A DNA stretch of 64,000 bases. Source: Archaeoglobus sp965541645. GTDB taxonomy: Archaea > Halobacteriota > Archaeoglobi > Archaeoglobales > Archaeoglobaceae. Within the stretch, counting starts at the first letter, position 1. Every line of letters begins with the position of its first letter. The stretch lies in NCBI GenBank assembly GCA_965541645.1, contig CBEUCM010000004.1, forward strand, positions 4,484-68,483, read 5' to 3'. Shown here piece by piece: positions 50,877 to 59,768 of the stretch. The notes beneath the pieces were generated by a model, which searched no databases, had not been told where the DNA came from, and worked only from the letters and a program-made list of their open reading frames with translations. Both the position numbers and the translations under genes were made by a program.

Positions 50877-51840
50877 TATACCTTATTTTACCGTCCTTCT
50901 CATCCTCTATCCTCTCAACCAGCCCCATTTTGCAGAGATGCTCAAGATGGGCCATTGTTTCACCAACTGCAAACCACTTCTGCACGACGTTCACTTCCTC
51001 CCATCTCTCATACTTGAGATCCCAGGTTATGCTCGGTGCAACCTCCCACGCAGTCTTCGGCTCGTTGAGAGCAGCGAACGCCTCCTGAAGTCTCTTCCTG
51101 TGGTGCTGCCTCAACTCTTCGACCCTCTTCCTCAAATCTGTCCAGTACCTCCTGTGTCCTGGAAGAACGAGTTCAGCCTCGATTCTGCCAATCTTGTCCA
51201 GACTTCTGAGGTAGCTCTCTAAGGAGTCCTCCATCACAGGCCACCAGGTTATATTGGGTGTGATATCGTTGAGAACATGGTCGCCTGAGAACAGAATTCT
51301 GTCCATTAAGAAGCACATGTGTGATGGCGAGTGGCCGGGAGTTTCAATACATCTGAGCACAGCATCGCCAACCTCTATCTCATCTCCATCTCTTATCTCC
51401 GTAAAATCCACCTCCTTGAGGGAGGTGTACCTTATACCGGGATGCATCCTGAGCATTTTTTCTGCCTCACCTTCAGGAAATCCGTTTTTTATATAGTGTC
51501 TTATAATCTCCTCCCAGTACTCCATCGGGCTTTCAAACATCCTTCTGACAATTTCCGCCTCAACAGCACTGAAGTAAACTTCTTTCGGGTTCAGCTCTCC
51601 GACAAGGCCTATGTGGTCTGCATGGAGGTGCGTTACAGCCACTGCCAGCCCCTCTCTCTCAACTCTCAGCCTTTCAAATGCGCTCTTTAATGCAGACAAA
51701 CACTCTTCCCTGTTCATACCGGTGTCCACAAGCAGATCCTGCCCCTCACCCCTTACCAAGTAGGAGTTCGTGTACTTCAACGGGTTGTTGGGCAGCGGAA
51801 CCTCAATTCTGAAAATTCTCTCGGTTATTTTTTCAATCAT
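50860..51840 (-). CDS. MBL-fold hydrolase
   Basis: 326 residues. T-H-L-H-A-D-H-I-G is the metal motif, followed by T-P-G-H-S-P-S-H and F-S-G-D-H-V; the C-terminal 80 residues form an additional winged-helix-like domain (LACTB2/glyoxalase II-like layout). The substrate is unknown. ATG 51840 is used; the frame also opens with TTG at 51843. A CACTTATAACG box lies 26-36 bp upstream. Confidence 0.82.
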   Translation of the reverse strand: MIEKITERIFRIEVPLPNNPLKYTNSYLVRGEGQDLLVDTGMNREECLSALKSAFERLRVEREGLAVAVTHLHADHIGLVGELNPKEVYFSAVEAEIVRRMFESPMEYWEEIIRHYIKNGFPEGEAEKMLRMHPGIRYTSLKEVDFTEIRDGDEIEVGDAVLRCIETPGHSPSHMCFLMDRILFSGDHVLNDITPNITWWPVMEDSLESYLRSLDKIGRIEAELVLPGHRRYWTDLRKRVEELRQHHRKRLQEAFAALNEPKTAWEVAPSITWDLKYERWEEVNVVQKWFAVGETMAHLEHLCKMGLVERIEDEKDGKIRYIRRSF

Positions 51841-51983
51841 CAACCGTTTCTATACTGGTAGCGTTATAAGTGTAGTGGCTGCAGTGGATTTAGAGGAAGA
51901 ATTTTCAGCCAGCATTGTCTGATTGAACAAAGGATTTATATACTATCTTGCATGGATAATTGAAAAAGTAATGGGGGATGTTC

Positions 51984-53084
51984 ATGAAATCCATCGTGGA
52001 AGAAGCTCTTGCGAGGGCTGAAAGAGAGAAGAGGGAAAGGATTGAGGGAAGGGGAGTTGAAGATGTAGAGGATGAAATCCTACAGACACTGCATGAGCTG
52101 AGAACAATCATAAAGGTAATAGGCGTTGGTGGTGGAGGGTGCAACACAATTACAAGAATGTATGAGGAGGGAATTGAAGGAGCCGAGATGATTGCCGTAA
52201 ACACCGATGTGCAGCATCTTTACTACACCAAGGCCAACAAGAGGCTTTTAATTGGAAAGAGGAGAACAAGAGGACTTGGAGCTGGAAGTTTGCCTCAAGT
52301 TGGAGAAGAAGCTGCAAGGGAGAGTGAGGAGGAGATAAAAAAGCTGGTTGAAGGCGCGGACATGGTGTTTGTTACGTGCGGCCTCGGTGGTGGTACAGGC
52401 ACGGGAGCTGCACCAGTCATAGCTGAGGCTGCCCAGGAGGCAGGGGCGTTAACAATAGCTGTCGTCACCTTTCCCTTCTCCGCTGAAGGTGCTGTGAGAA
52501 GGGCAAATGCAGAAGCTGGGCTTGAAAGGTTGAGAGAGGTGGCGGATACTGTTATAGTAATCCCCAACGACAGACTGCTTGAGGTTGTGCCCAACTACCC
52601 GATGCAGCTTGCCTTCAAGGTGGCGGATGAGATCCTGATGAGGGCTGTGAAGGGCATAACGGAGCTCATAACGAAGCCTGCGCTGATCAACCTGGACTTT
52701 GCCGATGTCAGGACAGTGATGGAGAAGGGCGGTGTGGCAATGATCGGTCTCGGAGAGGCAAGTGGAGAAGACAAGGCTGCAGAATCTGTAAGGAAAGCTC
52801 TGAAGAGTCCGCTGCTTGATGTGGACGTCTCAGGAGCAAAGGCCGCTCTCGTCAACGTTACAGGCGGGCCAGATATGACGATTGAAGAGGCGGAGAGTGT
52901 AATCGAGGAGATATACAGCAAGGTCGATCCCGATGCCAGGATAATCTGGGGAGCAATGATCGATCCGGAGCTGGAGAACACGATGAGGACGCTGATAATC
53001 GTAACGGGTGTTAAGAGCCCGCAGATTCTGGGCAGGAAGGGTTACCCCGTAACGAGGAAGTACGGGATTGATTTCGTCCGCTGA
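51984..53084 (+). CDS. ftsZ: Cell division protein FtsZ
   Basis: About 366 residues. The nucleotide region has G-V-G-G-G-G-C-N, the tubulin signature G-G-G-T-G-T-G, and T7-like P-N-D-R-L. It polymerises into the archaeal division ring (FtsZ1 type). The N-terminus carries a charged helical extension of about 40 residues. ATG 51984 has GGGGGATG six bases upstream; ATG 51978 would add two residues. It begins the conserved run ftsZ-secE-spt5-rpl11. Confidence 0.96.
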   Translation: MKSIVEEALARAEREKRERIEGRGVEDVEDEILQTLHELRTIIKVIGVGGGGCNTITRMYEEGIEGAEMIAVNTDVQHLYYTKANKRLLIGKRRTRGLGAGSLPQVGEEAARESEEEIKKLVEGADMVFVTCGLGGGTGTGAAPVIAEAAQEAGALTIAVVTFPFSAEGAVRRANAEAGLERLREVADTVIVIPNDRLLEVVPNYPMQLAFKVADEILMRAVKGITELITKPALINLDFADVRTVMEKGGVAMIGLGEASGEDKAAESVRKALKSPLLDVDVSGAKAALVNVTGGPDMTIEEAESVIEEIYSKVDPDARIIWGAMIDPELENTMRTLIIVTGVKSPQILGRKGYPVTRKYGIDFVR

Positions 53085-53123
53085 GCGGTAAAGCTTAATA
53101 AACCATCCGGATAAGAAGGTTGC

Positions 53124-53309
53124 ATGCAGGCCAGTGATGTACAGAATAAGCTCAGGGAGTACTACAACGTGCTGAAGATGGCGAGGAAGCCGGACTGGGA
53201 TGAGTTTTCGATGACGGCGAAGGTAGCTATAGCTGTGATGTTTGTAGTTGGCTTTGTAGGCTTCCTAATATATGTGCTGATGGAAATTCTGCCGGGTGCT
53301 CTGAGATGA
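53124..53309 (+). CDS. secE: Protein translocase subunit SecE (Sec61-gamma)
   Basis: 61 residues. An N-terminal amphipathic helix with R-K-P-D-W-D-E-F is followed by one membrane helix (A-I-A-V-M-F-V-V-G-F-V-G-F-L-I-Y). It stabilises SecY. The gene order ftsZ-secE-spt5-rpl11 is typical of euryarchaea. Confidence 0.95.
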   Translation: MQASDVQNKLREYYNVLKMARKPDWDEFSMTAKVAIAVMFVVGFVGFLIYVLMEILPGALR

Positions 53310-53761
53310 GCAGGTACTTTGCCGTAAAGACGACTGCAAATCAGGAGAGGGTCGTTGCCAACCTCATGGAGATGGCCGTCAGGAAGAACAGGCTTGCAGT
53401 CTACTCAATTCTGGCTCCAAAGGAGCTGAGAGGGTACATCATAGTGGAAGCTGAAACTCCTGATGATGTTTTAAAGGCCATTCGTGGCCTTCCTCACGTG
53501 AGGGGGGTTGTTAAGGGCGAGATAAGCTTTGGTGAAATTGAGCATTTTCTAACGCCAAAGAAGGCTGCGGAGCAGATAAGGGAGGGAGACACGATAGAGA
53601 TAGTGTCCGGGCCGTTTAAAGGTGAGCTTGCAATTGTTAAGAGGGTTGATGAGGCAAAGAATGAAATAACGGTCGAGCTTCTTGAAGCCGTCGTGCCAAT
53701 TCCTGTTACGGTTAAGGCAGACCATGTTAGAGTGATTGACAAGAAGGAAGAGGAGGTGTGA
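53306..53761 (+). CDS. spt5: Transcription elongation factor Spt5
   Basis: 151 residues. NGN domain (residues 1-85, start Y-F-A-V-K-T-T-A-N-Q-E) and KOW domain (about 88-140, G-D-T-I-E-I-V-S-G-P-F-K-G). It binds RNA polymerase with Spt4. It overlaps secE by four bases. Confidence 0.96.
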   Translation: MSRYFAVKTTANQERVVANLMEMAVRKNRLAVYSILAPKELRGYIIVEAETPDDVLKAIRGLPHVRGVVKGEISFGEIEHFLTPKKAAEQIREGDTIEIVSGPFKGELAIVKRVDEAKNEITVELLEAVVPIPVTVKADHVRVIDKKEEEV

Positions 53762-53765
53762 GAAA

Positions 53766-54239
53766 ATGGTGCAGGTGGTTGAAGTTCTGGTTCCAGGAGG
53801 TCAGGCTTCTCCGGGTCCACCGCTTGGTCCAGCCATCGGACCACTGGGGCTTAACGTAAAGCAGGTGGTTGACAAGATAAACGAGGCTACGAAAGACTAC
53901 GAAGGCTTGAGCGTTCCGGTTAAGATAATAGTCCACGATGACAGATCCTTCGAAATAGAGGTGGGCATTCCACCAGTTTCGGCTCTGGTTAAAAGGGAAC
54001 TGGGGATAGAGAAGGGATCCAGCAATCCGGGAAGGGAGTTCGTTGGAGATCTGACTATGGAGCAGCTGATCAAAATTGCGAGGATAAAGAAGGAGCAGTC
54101 CCTGTCCTACACTCTGAAGGAAGTCGTGAAGGAGGTACTTGGAACCTGCAACTCCATGGGGATAACGGTTGAGGGCAAGTCGCCAAAGGAGCTTACAAGG
54201 GAAATCGACGAAGGGAAGGTTGAGATTCCGGAGGAATAA
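53766..54239 (+). CDS. rpl11: 50S ribosomal protein L11
   Basis: 157 residues. V-P-G-G-Q-A-S-P-G-P-P-L-G-P-A-I-G-P-L-G is the L11 signature for the factor-binding region. GGAGGTGTGAG upstream sets ATG 53766; a longer in-frame extension from 53736 reads through spt5 and is rejected. L1 is not next, so the operon ends here. Confidence 0.96.
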   Translation: MVQVVEVLVPGGQASPGPPLGPAIGPLGLNVKQVVDKINEATKDYEGLSVPVKIIVHDDRSFEIEVGIPPVSALVKRELGIEKGSSNPGREFVGDLTMEQLIKIARIKKEQSLSYTLKEVVKEVLGTCNSMGITVEGKSPKELTREIDEGKVEIPEE

Positions 54240-54242
54240 AGT

Positions 54243-54944
54243 TTAACTTATATCTCCACAGGAGCAGAAGAGCTCGTTGATGGCAGAGAAAAGCTCTTCA
54301 TATCCTGTTTTTTTAACGTTTGACACCTTCAAAATTCTGTACGGGACTGTTGTGTATTCTATGAAGTCAACGACCTTCTCAAGCAGCTCTGCTAAGACGC
54401 CCTCAGCTTTGTAGATCTCGTCCATCATCATCCTGACATCGATGTCGGCAAGATCGGACTTTGTGAAGACGGTAAGTGATGGTAGGGAGAGACGGAGGGA
54501 GACGATCACGTTCTGCAGCACCGCAGACATGAAGCTCTCAGCATCCTGCAGAAGGCTGAGGTCCATGAGGAAGAGCGATGCTGCAAAACTCCCTGAAAGC
54601 TCTTTGACAAACTCTCTGCCCTCTTTTGAAAAAATAAACAGCTCCATCTGCCCGGGAGTGTCGTAGAGCACAAAATCTCCCATCGTTTTAAGCTTTTTTG
54701 CGTATCTCAGCCCAATCTCGACGGACTTCAGCAGTGCACCGTTGACTCCCAGTTCAAACTCCCTCATAACATCTTCAACTCTCACGTAATCCCTGATATC
54801 GGCCTGAGCCTCGTAAGCCGGCTTACTTGCAGGATCGAGGTTTACGCACTTCACATCGTAACCCCTGTCTCTTAAAAACTCTGAGAACCCTCTGACGAGC
54901 GTACTCTTTCCGCTTCCAGCACTTCCAACAACAAATATGTCCAT
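54243..54944 (-). CDS. GPN-loop GTPase with altered loop
   Basis: 233 residues. Walker A G-S-A-G-S-G-K-S at 7-14, Y-D-T-P-G-Q-M-E (G3) and T-K-S-D-L-A-D (G4). The defining loop reads G-V-N instead of G-P-N (near residue 68). GPN GTPases help assemble RNA polymerase II in eukaryotes; the archaeal role is unclear. It is last of a three-gene operon with two membrane-associated proteins. Confidence 0.85.
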   Translation of the reverse strand: MDIFVVGSAGSGKSTLVRGFSEFLRDRGYDVKCVNLDPASKPAYEAQADIRDYVRVEDVMREFELGVNGALLKSVEIGLRYAKKLKTMGDFVLYDTPGQMELFIFSKEGREFVKELSGSFAASLFLMDLSLLQDAESFMSAVLQNVIVSLRLSLPSLTVFTKSDLADIDVRMMMDEIYKAEGVLAELLEKVVDFIEYTTVPYRILKVSNVKKTGYEELFSAINELFCSCGDIS

Positions 54945-54947
54945 GCT

Positions 54948-55607
54948 CTACCTCCTGAGCAGTGAGAAGTATGAGCCAACGAGGAAGGCGAGGGTTGTGA
55001 AGAACAGCACTTTAAAGATCTCTGAAACCTGATTTGCAGAGCTTAAGCTCTCATTGATTGCACTCAGCCTGATCTTCAGCCCCTCATTCTCCTTCACAAG
55101 TTCGGCAAGCGATGAATTTGCCATCTCAAGCCTTTGTTCAAGGTCCTTTACGTATCCCGAGCAGTTCTGAGCCATCATCTTTGCTTTTTCCAGCTCATTT
55201 TCAAGCTCCCTGTTTTTCTCAGCGTAGGTTCTTATCTTCTCGTACAGCTCAACGTTCATGCTGTTCAGGGTGTTTGTTAAAACCTTGTAGTAGTGCACCT
55301 TGTTTTGCAGCTTCGTCAGATTTCTTTTGAGTTCCAGGATTTCTTTATCCATCGCCGCAACGTCGGGGTTTGAATCCTTTTCAACTATTATCTTTATTTC
55401 CTCCGTACCCTCTGCAGTTTTTACGTGGATAAAACGCTCTCCAGAACATGAGTGTGTAATTTTTATGCTGTAAACACCCTCGCTCAGGTTTTCTGCGCTT
55501 GTCAGAGTGTCCGTGAAGTACATGCAGTCGTCAAGAACAACCTCTGCGGGCTGTGTGAGGGTGAGGTTGACAACATCACCCTGCACTGCAGTCGTGGCTG
55601 ACAGCAT
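54948..55607 (-). CDS. Secreted coiled-coil protein with C-terminal anchor
   Basis: 219 residues from ATG 55607. An exported beta-rich domain (about 10-80) is followed by a long coiled coil (about 82-195, heptads of Leu/Ile with Glu/Lys) and a C-terminal membrane helix (L-F-F-T-T-L-A-F-L-V-G-S-Y-F). The frame stays open upstream as L-I-L-L-L-I-A-M-L-S-A, a signal peptide, but lacks an initiator. A well-placed ATG at 55643 is one base out of frame. It may be misread or frameshifted. Confidence 0.6.
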   Translation of the reverse strand: MLSATTAVQGDVVNLTLTQPAEVVLDDCMYFTDTLTSAENLSEGVYSIKITHSCSGERFIHVKTAEGTEEIKIIVEKDSNPDVAAMDKEILELKRNLTKLQNKVHYYKVLTNTLNSMNVELYEKIRTYAEKNRELENELEKAKMMAQNCSGYVKDLEQRLEMANSSLAELVKENEGLKIRLSAINESLSSANQVSEIFKVLFFTTLAFLVGSYFSLLRR

Positions 55608-55641
55608 GGCTATTAGAAGCAGTATCAGGGTACCACCTCCA

Positions 55642-56052
55642 TCAGGCCACCTCCCTCAACGCATTCTGGATAATCAGCCACACCTCCGAGAAATCCTCAA
55701 GGGACAGAAATCTGCCATGCAGGTACACAAAAACATCTCCTCTTTTTGTCGCATAGCGATAGTCACTCTCTGAGATGAAGAGCACCTCATCACTGCCCGA
55801 AGTGCTGAGCGTGGTCATGATTTCGTCCACCTCAAACTCGTCAACACCCAGCATTTGCCTGTCGCTTCCTGATATCACTGCAACGTTGGCAAGGTATTTG
55901 TCCCTCAGAAACCTGGCAAGATCCTTCAGATTTACCTTAAGGGCTCTTCTTCTCGCAGTCAGACCCCTGCTTTCGAGGAGCCTGTCTGTTATGAGGAATC
56001 CTGCAATGACACCTATCACTGCGAGAATGATCAGCCAGGTAATACCCACCAC
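55642..56052 (-). CDS. Membrane-anchored protein, possibly Roadblock-like
   Basis: 136 residues. An N-terminal membrane helix (I-T-W-L-I-I-L-A-V-I-G-V-I-A-G-F) and basic linker (R-G-L-T-A-R-R-R-A) lead into a soluble alpha/beta domain whose strand N-V-A-V-I-S-G-S-D and later Y-L-H-G-R-F recall Roadblock/longin folds. The match is weak. It is first of the operon ending with the GPN GTPase. Confidence 0.5.
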   Translation of the reverse strand: MVGITWLIILAVIGVIAGFLITDRLLESRGLTARRRALKVNLKDLARFLRDKYLANVAVISGSDRQMLGVDEFEVDEIMTTLSTSGSDEVLFISESDYRYATKRGDVFVYLHGRFLSLEDFSEVWLIIQNALREVA

Positions 56053-56154
56053 CTGTACTGATGTTAGCAGAAGATTATTTTTAGTTTTCCTATTTGTCTT
56101 AAATTATAAAATTAAGTTCAGGTAGATTTTTAACCTTCGTGCTGACGGAGTGTG

Positions 56155-57063
56155 ATGCCTGTCTTTGGTCCTGTCCCATCAAGGAGGCTTGGAAGGAGCC
56201 TTGGGGTGAACAACATTCCCTTCAAGTACTGCAGCTACTCCTGCGTTTACTGTCAGCTTGGTAAGACAAGGAATCTTATCGCAGAGAGAAGGAGGTTCTT
56301 TGACCCACAGGACATTTTCAGGGAGGTAAAGGAGAAGGTAGAAGGGGTGGGGATAGGTCGATCCCCACCACTCCCAAAAATTGATTACATCACCTTTGTC
56401 CCAGATGGGGAGCCAACCCTCGACATAAATCTTGGTGCTGAAATTGAGCTGCTGAAAAGCTTTGGAAGGGTTGCGGTGATAACGAACTCTTCCTTGCTTT
56501 TCCGTGAGGATGTCAGGGCAGATCTGGCTAAGGCAGATCTTGTCTCGCTGAAGGTGGATGCTGTTGATGTCAAGCTGTGGAAACGCATCAACAGACCTCA
56601 TCCTTCACTGAAGCTGGATGAGATCCTGAGAGGGGTGGAGAAGTTTGCTGAGGAGTATGAAGGTGTAATCATCACGGAAACGATGTTGATAGACTTTGCA
56701 ACTTTGGAAAGCGTTGAGAGGGTTGCAGAATTTCTCGGAAAGATTAATCCACATGCTGCCTACTTGTCCATACCAATCCGGCCACCAGCAGAGAGAGTTA
56801 AAGCACCAGACTGGAAGTTTATCGCCAAAGCTGCAAAGATCTTTGGCAGATTTGTTAAGGTTGATCTACTGGTTGAAGCTGAGAGCGGAGAGTTTGGCAT
56901 AAACAGCAGGGAAGATGTGCTCGCAGTGGCTTCAGTCCATCCCCTGCGGGAAGATGTTCTTGAAGGATATCTCAAAAAGCTTAATCTGGAGATCTCAGAC
57001 CTTCTCGACGAGTTCGAAGAGATTGAATATAGGGGGATAAAATACTACAGAAAAAAGAATTAG
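56155..57063 (+). CDS. Radical SAM protein
   Basis: 302 residues. The cluster motif is C-S-Y-S-C-V-Y-C (C-x3-C-x2-C, residues 26-33), after G-P-V-P-S-R-R-L-G-R-S-L-G, which marks the small COG0731-like radical SAM group related to wybutosine synthesis enzymes. The substrate is unknown. ATG 56155 follows a GTG at 56152. It overlaps the convergent Hdr-like gene by four bases. Confidence 0.83.
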   Translation: MPVFGPVPSRRLGRSLGVNNIPFKYCSYSCVYCQLGKTRNLIAERRRFFDPQDIFREVKEKVEGVGIGRSPPLPKIDYITFVPDGEPTLDINLGAEIELLKSFGRVAVITNSSLLFREDVRADLAKADLVSLKVDAVDVKLWKRINRPHPSLKLDEILRGVEKFAEEYEGVIITETMLIDFATLESVERVAEFLGKINPHAAYLSIPIRPPAERVKAPDWKFIAKAAKIFGRFVKVDLLVEAESGEFGINSREDVLAVASVHPLREDVLEGYLKKLNLEISDLLDEFEEIEYRGIKYYRKKN

Positions 57064-58670
57064 TGGAACTCCCACTCTATGAACGGCTCCTCCAGATCCA
57101 CCATTGCGTTGACCATCAGCTCCACTAAGCCGCCGTAGTATATGCTGCACTTTTCGGGAGCGTTGTAGTAGTCGAGCATATCTCTGATCGCTCCCTTGCA
57201 GTTGCTGCACGGAGCGCAGACGTACTTGTTGATGTCGGGAGATATGCAGTCCTGGAAGGCTTCGAGGATTTGCTTGAACTTCATTCTTGATGCAACTGCA
57301 TTTCTCCACTCCGGGAAGTTCATGGACTGCATTATCGCAAACCCGCTCCCTCCTCCGCAGCAGTAGTTGTAAACACCATGTGGCTCCATCTCCCTGAACT
57401 GCGGGCAGATTTCGTGCAGAATCTTTCTCTGAGGCTCAACGACACCCATCAGCCTCACCATGTTGCACGGATCATGCAGCGTTACTGGGAAGTTGTTTTT
57501 CTCCGGATCGAAGTTGATCTTCTTCTTCCTGACAATGTCCCACAGTATTGGCATGCAGCTCTCCCTTGGTATGTTGTATTCATCGGCCAAAACTCTGTCC
57601 GCTACAACCGATATTGCCTTGTGCGCATGCCCGCACTCTCCAACGACTATTTTCTCAACCTCAAGCTTGGCTGCGATTTCAGTGTGCTTTGTTGCAACTC
57701 TTGCCAGCTGCACGTCGTCATACCACACTCCATAGTTGACAGCATCGTACGCAACCTGCTCGCTGCTGAGTGTCCAGCTTATTCCAGCCTCCTCGAACAG
57801 GATGGCGAAGGCTGCCGGATTTTCGGGCCAGCTCAGATACTCTCCCGCATTGTGGATCAGCAGAATTTCCGCACCCTTCTCATCAACTGGAATCTTTATC
57901 CTTCTTCCCAGCTTCTCCTCAATGTCATCTTCAATGAACTCTATGATGTCCTTGAAGCCTTCTGGCGTTAAACCGGTCGATGACCCTTTCTGGAGATGCT
58001 GCACGGTTCCAAGCTCGTGCAGAGCTTTTGGAGCTATCCCCATCTCCTGACTGAAGAGCTTCCTTATTTCGTGGCTTATCAGCCCGTTATCAACACCTAT
58101 CGGGCATGTTTGAGTGCACCTCCTGCAGAGTGTGCAGCGATAGGCATCTTCAGCTAACCTGAGAATTGTGTTGGCGTTGAGATCTATATCTCCGGTGAGC
58201 TTGGCCTTTATTTTCCCCCCTGGAGTGAGGTACTTCTTGATTATCCTCCTGAGCACCTCGGCCCTGTAGGTGGGACGATACACTTCCTTCCTGCCTGATG
58301 AGATGTAGATTGGGCAAGCATCACTGCAGGTCTGGCAGCGTGCACAGTACTCAATACTGAGCATCAAGGGCTGCAGAAAGGTCCAGTTGTTCTCCTTGTC
58401 CAGAAGTTTCTGCAACCCGCTGAGGAATTTTTTAATCAGCTCCTCCTCTTCTTCCTTGGTTTTGGGCTTCCAGGGAAGATCTATGGCGATATACCCATCA
58501 AGATCTGTTGCGTATCTATCTCTCCAGTCGGGAGTTGGCTCTGTCAGTTCAGGCTCCTCCCCCGGCTTGTCGTAGGGTGGTGGGAGGGGCATGAGATCGT
58601 CAAGTGTAAGTTTTACCAGCTGCTCAGCGGGTTTTGAAATGTCCTCAATTTTCACCTTCTCCCTGACCAT
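57060..58670 (-). CDS. HdrD/DsrK-like iron-sulfur subunit (second copy)
   Basis: 536 residues. C-A-R-C-Q-T-C-S-D-A-C-P (109-120) and C-T-L-C-R-R-C-T-Q-T-C-P bind [4Fe-4S] clusters; the CCG domain has L-H-D-P-C-N, Y-C-C-G-G-G-S and C-A-P-C-S-N-C. The architecture equals DsrK at 21.2-22.9 kb, but the sequence is clearly different; TmcB/HmcF proteins are comparable. It follows the cytochrome b subunit. Confidence 0.88.
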   Translation of the reverse strand: MVREKVKIEDISKPAEQLVKLTLDDLMPLPPPYDKPGEEPELTEPTPDWRDRYATDLDGYIAIDLPWKPKTKEEEEELIKKFLSGLQKLLDKENNWTFLQPLMLSIEYCARCQTCSDACPIYISSGRKEVYRPTYRAEVLRRIIKKYLTPGGKIKAKLTGDIDLNANTILRLAEDAYRCTLCRRCTQTCPIGVDNGLISHEIRKLFSQEMGIAPKALHELGTVQHLQKGSSTGLTPEGFKDIIEFIEDDIEEKLGRRIKIPVDEKGAEILLIHNAGEYLSWPENPAAFAILFEEAGISWTLSSEQVAYDAVNYGVWYDDVQLARVATKHTEIAAKLEVEKIVVGECGHAHKAISVVADRVLADEYNIPRESCMPILWDIVRKKKINFDPEKNNFPVTLHDPCNMVRLMGVVEPQRKILHEICPQFREMEPHGVYNYCCGGGSGFAIMQSMNFPEWRNAVASRMKFKQILEAFQDCISPDINKYVCAPCSNCKGAIRDMLDYYNAPEKCSIYYGGLVELMVNAMVDLEEPFIEWEFH

Positions 58671-58686
58671 CCAACCACCTCACTCC

Positions 58687-59652
58687 TTACTCCTCCTTCT
58701 TCTTCCAGACATCAATTTCGTTGGGGCTGACCTTCAGCACCTCATCTGCCCACGTCATCCCCGGTTTCATGTGTGGAGCGCTCCAGCTGATCTTGTACTT
58801 CAGCACCTCTTTCACCGCCTTCTCTATTTCACTGCCTCTCAAGTTTGGCTCATCCTCCCACAGCACCTTGTGGTAGGTGAAGTACTTGCCAATGAAGTGG
58901 GTCATCTTGGTGAAGGGCAGGTAGAGGAAGAGCAGCGAGAGCAGGGTTACATGGACAACTGTAGCTCCGCTAACCTCTGGAGGTGTGCTGAATGTGATTA
59001 GCGATTTCATGAAGGCTCTTGCAACTGCAAAGTCTCTGTCGTACTGCCACGCTGCAATGCCAGTAACAACAACCGCCAGAATGAAAAGGAGGTTGAAGTA
59101 GTCAATTGGTGCGCTGTAGCTTCTCATTCCCTCATCGCTGAGCCTTCTGAAGAGCAAACCGAGGCCGAAAACAAACATCAAAGCCATGGCGAGTACACCA
59201 ACAATTAGCGTCAGGTAGTAGATTAGGGGAGAAAGCCAAGATAGCGCTCCAAGCTGCTGCACTGCCTGACTGCCAATTGGATATCCTGCAACCTCGAAAA
59301 CAGCACCGATGAAAACGAGCACGAACCAGGCCAGTATCAGGTAGATTCCGGTGTGGAAGGGGTAGGTGAACCACCACAGAGGGCGCTTGTACTCAAACAC
59401 TCTCTTTATGAAGAGCATTTCCATGAACATGTCTTTAAGTTCTCCAACGAGCGTAGTCTCCCTTGGCTTCTTCCACCAGTCCACCTCCTCAAAGTAGCTT
59501 CCTCCGTACTCCGCCCTTCCCTTTTCATGAGGTACCGGGTACAGCTCCCACCTGAGGTGTGTCGGCATCGTCGCATACTGTACAGCCTTTGCAAGCACTA
59601 CAAGTACGAAGACCGTAAACGAGAAATAAACCAAAGCCTGCAGCCAGATCAT
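58687..59652 (-). CDS. DsrM/TmcC-like cytochrome b membrane subunit (second copy)
   Basis: 321 residues with about six helices; helix histidines in F-T-Y-P-F-H-T-G-I-Y and V-V-H-V-T-L-L-S are likely heme ligands. K-M-T-H-F-I-G-K-Y-F-T-Y-H resembles the DsrM C-terminal end. It forms a two-subunit menaquinol-linked module with the HdrD-like gene downstream. GGAGGTGCAG precedes the ATG. Confidence 0.87.
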   Translation of the reverse strand: MIWLQALVYFSFTVFVLVVLAKAVQYATMPTHLRWELYPVPHEKGRAEYGGSYFEEVDWWKKPRETTLVGELKDMFMEMLFIKRVFEYKRPLWWFTYPFHTGIYLILAWFVLVFIGAVFEVAGYPIGSQAVQQLGALSWLSPLIYYLTLIVGVLAMALMFVFGLGLLFRRLSDEGMRSYSAPIDYFNLLFILAVVVTGIAAWQYDRDFAVARAFMKSLITFSTPPEVSGATVVHVTLLSLLFLYLPFTKMTHFIGKYFTYHKVLWEDEPNLRGSEIEKAVKEVLKYKISWSAPHMKPGMTWADEVLKVSPNEIDVWKKKEE

Positions 59653-59768
59653 ACTGCACCTCCTGTGTTTTTTCTGGCTTTCCTGAGCAAATATAAAAAT
59701 GTTTTCTTTTGTGCTGGTCTCAAACTGAAGCGTAGTAAAGTATAAGTAATGAAGAATCTACCGCCTCT

